DNA of 64,000 bases, taken from contig NZ_BAHD01000032.1 in NCBI RefSeq assembly GCF_000298215.1, positions 1 to 64,000 on the forward strand, read 5' to 3'. The translations under genes and the position numbers were made by a program. Each line of letters starts with the position of its first letter. Position 1 is the first letter of the stretch. The stretch is from Kineosphaera limosa NBRC 100340. Lineage in GTDB: Bacteria > Actinomycetota > Actinomycetes > Actinomycetales > Dermatophilaceae. The notes beneath the pieces are model-generated. The model searched no databases and was not told the origin of the DNA. It saw only the letters and a list, made by a program, of their open reading frames with translations. Shown piece by piece: positions 60,472-64,000 of this stretch.

Positions 60472-62322
60472 ATGGACGGGCAACAGATCGGAAGCCGCTA
60501 CGTCGTCGACTCGCTGTTGGGCGAGGGGGCCAGCGGACAGGTGTGGTCGGGACGCGACCGCGAAGGCAGCCCCTACGCGATCAAGCTGCTGCGTAAAGAG
60601 CTGACCCAGGATTCCGAGCTCGTCAACCGCTTCGTCGGCGAACGGTCCGTGCTGCAGTCGATCCGCGACCCGCACGTCGTGCAGGTGCACGACCTCGTTG
60701 TCGAGGGGCCGACGCTGGCGATCGTCATGGACCTCGTCGACGGCTCCGACCTGCGGTCGGTGCTGCGCTCTCAACGCACCCTGGCGCCGCAGCAGATCGC
60801 GCGGTGGGGGGCACAGGTGGCCGGTGCCCTGGCCGCCGCCCACGCCGCCGGCGTCGTGCACCGCGACGTGAAGCCCGAGAACATCCTCATCGACTCCCAT
60901 GGCGCGGCTAGGCTCTCCGACTTCGGCATCGCCCGGATCGTCGACGGCGCGCACCACTCCACCATGATGCTCGGCACCCCGCACTACATGGCCCCGGAGA
61001 TCGCCGAAGGTCAGACGCCGCAGTCGGCCGCCGACTTGTACTCACTGGGTGCCACACTCTACGAACTGTGCTGCGGCGTGCCGCCGTTTGCCGGGCGCGG
61101 GAACAGCATGGCCGTGTTGCGCGCGCACCAACAGGAGGTGCCCGGCCGACCCGGGGGCGTGCCCGACGTGCTCTGGGAGGTCGTCTCCTGCCTGCTCAAC
61201 AAAGACCCCGGTCAGCGCGGCGGGTCCGCCCGCAGCATCCAGGCGCTCCTGACCGGCTTCATCGACGAACTCGACGGGCTCGGGCCCGCCCCGTGGCTGT
61301 CGAAGCCGCCGCCCATCGAACGAGTCATCACACCGCCTCCGGGCGGACTTGCCGGGGTCAGCGTTCCCACCATGGCGCGGGGCGCGTCGCCGATCCCCGT
61401 CGGCTCCTCGCTCGGCGGCGAACCTTTGTACTATGCGCCCACTACATCAGCCGGATGGGCTGGTGCGACCTCCGGGCACACACCCGGCTACGCGACGCCC
61501 CCCGGCGCCCCTGCCTACGGCTACCCGCCCCCCGCCTATCCGCATGCCGCCCCCACGGCCAAGAAGCGCAGCCTCGTCGGGCCTGCCGTCCTCGTCGCGG
61601 CCCTGGTTGCCGGAGTGGCCGGCGGTGTCTTCCTGTTCAACGGCGACGATGGAGAACCTGCGCCGGCCTCGGCTCCGGTCGCGGCGACCGCGAACCCGTC
61701 CCAGACCCCGACCGCGCCCAGTGCGGAAGCCTCAGCCGGTGCTCCGGTGGGTGGGAGTCAGGCCGTGCCGCCGGCCCAGCCGGAAGCGCCCGCCGTGCTC
61801 CCGCCGGCCGCCACTCCCGCTCCGATACCGACCTACGACGCCGGACAGGCTCCGCCCGCAGCCCCCGCGCCGCCGCCTGCTCAGGTGCCGCCTGCTCAGG
61901 CGCAGGTGCCGGCGCAACGGAACGCCCCGGCGGCGAATTCCGGTGGCCGGCAGGGCCAGGCGGAGGCGATGATCCACGAGTACTTGGGCCGCGTGGAAGA
62001 CCGCAGCCTCAGCCGCGCCGACCTCGACCGGTACTACGCCGACAGCGTGCAGTGGTACGGCACCTCCGGGCGACTGGACCGCGACCAGCTGTGGCGCAAG
62101 ATCATGCCCGGCGCATCCATCACCCAGCGGACCATGACCATCGACGGCACCCGCAACTTCCGCGCCGGCGTCAACTACCGGGGCTACGAGGCCGACGTCC
62201 TCTCCATCGACCGCACGCTCACCCGCGCCTCCGGCGCCCGCCAGCGCATCACCATCAACTACACCCTCATTTACGACCGCTCCGGCCAGCAGCCCCGCAT
62301 CGCCGAGGTGACCGAAAGCTGA
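60472..62322 (+). CDS. membrane Ser/Thr protein kinase, PknF-like by context
   Basis: 616 residues, ATG 60472 after CGGAGAAACAC. Kinase domain 8-270: GEGASG glycine loop, K38 (YAIKLL), HRDVKPEN (130-137, D132/N137), DFG (150-152), activation loop HSTMMLGTPHYMAPE, and LYSLGATLYEL. A juxtamembrane Pro/Tyr-rich linker leads to one TM helix (VGPAVLVAALVAGVAGGVFLF, about 368-388). An extracellular Pro/Ala-rich stalk and an NTF2-like C-terminal domain follow (AMIHEYLGRVEDRSLSRADL, LWRKIMPGASITQRTMTIDG). All catalytic residues present. Divergent neighbour is the FHA-ABC exporter, its probable substrate, as with PknF-Rv1747. Confidence 0.93.
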   Translation: MDGQQIGSRYVVDSLLGEGASGQVWSGRDREGSPYAIKLLRKELTQDSELVNRFVGERSVLQSIRDPHVVQVHDLVVEGPTLAIVMDLVDGSDLRSVLRSQRTLAPQQIARWGAQVAGALAAAHAAGVVHRDVKPENILIDSHGAARLSDFGIARIVDGAHHSTMMLGTPHYMAPEIAEGQTPQSAADLYSLGATLYELCCGVPPFAGRGNSMAVLRAHQQEVPGRPGGVPDVLWEVVSCLLNKDPGQRGGSARSIQALLTGFIDELDGLGPAPWLSKPPPIERVITPPPGGLAGVSVPTMARGASPIPVGSSLGGEPLYYAPTTSAGWAGATSGHTPGYATPPGAPAYGYPPPAYPHAAPTAKKRSLVGPAVLVAALVAGVAGGVFLFNGDDGEPAPASAPVAATANPSQTPTAPSAEASAGAPVGGSQAVPPAQPEAPAVLPPAATPAPIPTYDAGQAPPAAPAPPPAQVPPAQAQVPAQRNAPAANSGGRQGQAEAMIHEYLGRVEDRSLSRADLDRYYADSVQWYGTSGRLDRDQLWRKIMPGASITQRTMTIDGTRNFRAGVNYRGYEADVLSIDRTLTRASGARQRITINYTLIYDRSGQQPRIAEVTES

Positions 62323-62506
62323 CGTCGCAGCCGACCTGGTCCAGAGTCTTGACTGCTCCGATGAAATCTACTGTGAAAGAAGCGATTTCGTGACCTTAGG
62401 CCTGTAGCGGGAGGCCGTCTCGCGGCGATGTCTTCCTGGGGGGATCCAGGACGGACTGCCAGCACCCCGAGGTGACTGGCCGTGAGATGAGAGATGAGGA
62501 AGGCGA

Positions 62507-63145
62507 ATGTCGCCGGAGAATGTTGGGGCCGCTGACGTGCGGACGCCGCAAGACGCGCGGGCCCAAGCCAAAGCCGATAAGGCGTACCGCAAGGCGCTGC
62601 GCCCATGGTTCAAGAAGAAGCGCTTCGTGATTCCGCTCGTGCTGGTGGTGCTGATCGCGTTGGGCTCGCAGCTCGGCGGCGGATCGGACGCCGGCACCGG
62701 CACCGGCGCGGCCCAGTCCAACTCGGCCGACAGCGCCGCGCAGTCGGACGCCAGGATCGGGACGCCCGTGCGCGACGGCAAATTCGAGTTCACCGTCGAC
62801 AAGGTCGAAAACGCTGGCTCGACCATCGGCACCGGACCGCTGGCCGCGACCGCGCAGGGCAAGTACGTACTCGTGCGTGTCGACGTCAAGAACATCGGCG
62901 ACGAGCCCGCCATGCTCGACGCCACGAGCCAGACGCTGTTCGACAGTCAGGGCCGCAAGTTCCAGGCCGTCACCGAGTTCGGCGCGCTGCCCGACGCTCA
63001 GAAGGTGTTCCTCGAGAACATCAACCCGGGCAACACGGTCTCCGACGCGCCGCTGCTGTTCGACGTGCCCAAGGACGTCGCCATCGACCGTATCGAACTG
63101 CACGACTCGATGTTCTCCGGCGGTGTCAGCGTCTCGCTGAAGTAG
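62507..63145 (+). CDS. DUF4352-domain membrane-anchored protein
   Basis: 212 residues. ATG 62507 with GAGGAAGG upstream. Charged N-terminus, one TM segment FVIPLVLVVLIALGSQLGGG (about 44-62), Ser/Ala linker, then a DUF4352 (TRF2-like) immunoglobulin-like domain: KFEFTVDKVENAGSTIGTG, GKYVLVRVDVKNIGDEPAML, LFDSQGRKFQ, GNTVSDAPLLFDVPKDV. Such domains are common extracellular modules. Followed by a strong terminator; functional link to the kinase is unproven. Confidence 0.87.
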   Translation: MSPENVGAADVRTPQDARAQAKADKAYRKALRPWFKKKRFVIPLVLVVLIALGSQLGGGSDAGTGTGAAQSNSADSAAQSDARIGTPVRDGKFEFTVDKVENAGSTIGTGPLAATAQGKYVLVRVDVKNIGDEPAMLDATSQTLFDSQGRKFQAVTEFGALPDAQKVFLENINPGNTVSDAPLLFDVPKDVAIDRIELHDSMFSGGVSVSLK

Positions 63146-63161
63146 GTCCGACCGGGATTCA

Positions 63162-63193
63162 AGCGGGGTGGGCGCATGATCGCCCACCCCGCT
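63162..63193 (+). terminator. hairpin terminator of the DUF4352 gene
   Basis: Perfect 13-bp stem AGCGGGGTGGGCG/CGCCCACCCCGCT with CATGAT loop, 17 bp after the stop. Confidence 0.85.
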
Positions 63194-63311
63194 AGCGCTG
63201 TCTCCCCATTGCTTGCCTCTGTTGGCTCTGCCTCCCTTGCCGATGCGACGGACTGCACCTTGTCGACGAGGCGGCTGGGTAGCCGGCCCGCGCCCCCGTA
63301 GCGTTGGTGTC

Positions 63312-64000
63312 ATGCCACGCACGTCTCGCGGCTGGCGGTGGGGACACGGACTTGCGGCGTTCGCGTCGCTGAGTCTGCTCTGCGCCTGCGCCTCGGCCGC
63401 CCCGGCACCCACGGCCGACGCCTCCGGGAGCGCGAGCCCCGGCGCGACATCCACCACAGCCGCCCCGACACCGACGTCGGCCGCACCGTCGGCCGCCCCG
63501 ACCAGCGCCAAGACCAGCGAGACCGGGCGGCCAAGCACGCCGGTGGGTCGTTCGTCGGCGCGCGTCTCGCTCCACGCCCCTGGGTACGACGCACCCGGCG
63601 CGCTCGTCGCCGCGGTGGCCACCGTCGATGACACGAGCAAGCGCACCGTGACGTTCGACGTGACGATCCCCAACGGTTCCGCCGCCTGCAGTGGGCCCAC
63701 TTGGCGGCACTCCGGCGGCGTCTCGCAGGCCTGCTGGATCACGCTGCCACCGACGGCGGGCAAGGCCACCATCTTTGCCACCGCCGACCTCACCGACAAC
63801 ACCGGGACCGCGCGTACGGCTCCCGGGAAACTCGACATCCGAGCAAAGGGCGTGCCGACCCAGCCCGTCGACGACGCGCGTCGCGACACCATCAGCCGCT
63901 GCGGCAACACGACCGACCGCGTGTGGCTGACCTTCGACGACCAGTTCAGCTCGACCAAGCGGATGCGGGCGATGCTGGCCGTGCTCAAGGCCAAGAACGT
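63312..64000 (+). CDS. polysaccharide deacetylase-like lipoprotein, 3' end beyond window
   Basis: First 229 residues; no stop before the window end. ATG 63312. Lipoprotein-like signal with SLLCAC lipobox (C about 23), then a long Ala/Pro/Ser/Thr linker (about 28-80), an Ig-like domain with two Cys (SAACSGPTWRHSG, QACWITLPPTAGKATI, about 110-145), and at the end CGNTTDRVWLTFDDQFSSTKRMRAM. The LTFDD sequence is the N-terminal motif (TFDD, with metal/acid Asp pair) of NodB polysaccharide deacetylases. The remaining NodB motifs lie outside the window. Probably deacetylates a wall or surface glycan; the kinase/ABC locus next door fits an envelope role. Confidence 0.72.
   Translation, partial: MPRTSRGWRWGHGLAAFASLSLLCACASAAPAPTADASGSASPGATSTTAAPTPTSAAPSAAPTSAKTSETGRPSTPVGRSSARVSLHAPGYDAPGALVAAVATVDDTSKRTVTFDVTIPNGSAACSGPTWRHSGGVSQACWITLPPTAGKATIFATADLTDNTGTARTAPGKLDIRAKGVPTQPVDDARRDTISRCGNTTDRVWLTFDDQFSSTKRMRAMLAVLKAKN

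Overview
The window is high-GC DNA with strong G/C preference at third codon positions. It carries many actinobacterial markers: four proteins with cell-wall-binding repeat 2 (CWB2) domains, an FHA-domain ABC exporter beside a Ser/Thr kinase with extracellular sensor, and LppP/LprE-type and other lipoproteins. I infer an actinobacterium, possibly Micrococcales. The genus cannot be read from the sequence.

Layout: (1) 0.1-4.4 kb: a peptidoglycan-recognition amidase, then a minus-strand accessory cluster with two Phd/VapC-type toxin-antitoxin pairs enclosing two diverged Uma2-family copies and an orphan VbhA-like antitoxin. (2) 4.9-15 kb: UDP-glucose dehydrogenase, a 1310-residue CWB2 surface protein, a small lipoprotein, a metalloprotease interrupted by one amber codon just before its zinc motif, a second CWB2 protein, and a two-TM protein divergent from a TetR-like regulator across a palindrome. 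(3) 16-23 kb: an insertion-sequence graveyard (IS1380, IS21 and ISAs1 remnants), a DUF433/PIN-like module, and an AT-richer island with two unrecognised exported proteins and tRNA-like debris. (4) 23.2-30.1 kb: a catabolic cluster (KDPG aldolase, IclR, KDG kinase; divergently amidohydrolase/deacetylase, PLP D-amino-acid dehydratase-like enzyme, RidA, SSS symporter) around a perfect IclR-type palindrome. It fits N-acyl-D-glucosaminate degradation, but both the aldolase and the amidohydrolase carry frameshifts. (5) 30-46 kb: acyltransferase, CAP-domain secreted protein, orphan membrane and secreted proteins, a frameshifted AbiEi/DUF559 gene with a second decayed copy beside a repeated palindromic element, then surface-glycan genes (GT2, GT4, flippase, O-antigen-ligase-like) with a third CWB2 protein. 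(6) 46-53.7 kb: CWB2-RCC1 protein, HigBA-like pair, secreted proteins, LppP/LprE-like lipoprotein. (7) 54-64 kb: a kinase locus in which a minus-strand operon (FHA-ABC exporter, beta-lactamase-fold protein, two zinc-ribbon membrane proteins) is divergent from a Ser/Thr kinase, a DUF4352 protein and a polysaccharide-deacetylase lipoprotein that runs off the window.

Taken together, much of the window concerns the cell envelope: glycan synthesis and export genes alternate with CWB2 proteins that would bind a cell-wall polymer, and a kinase-ABC locus probably regulates envelope export. At least four otherwise well-preserved genes are broken by single-base events. Either sequencing errors or recent decay could explain this, and the sequence alone cannot decide.
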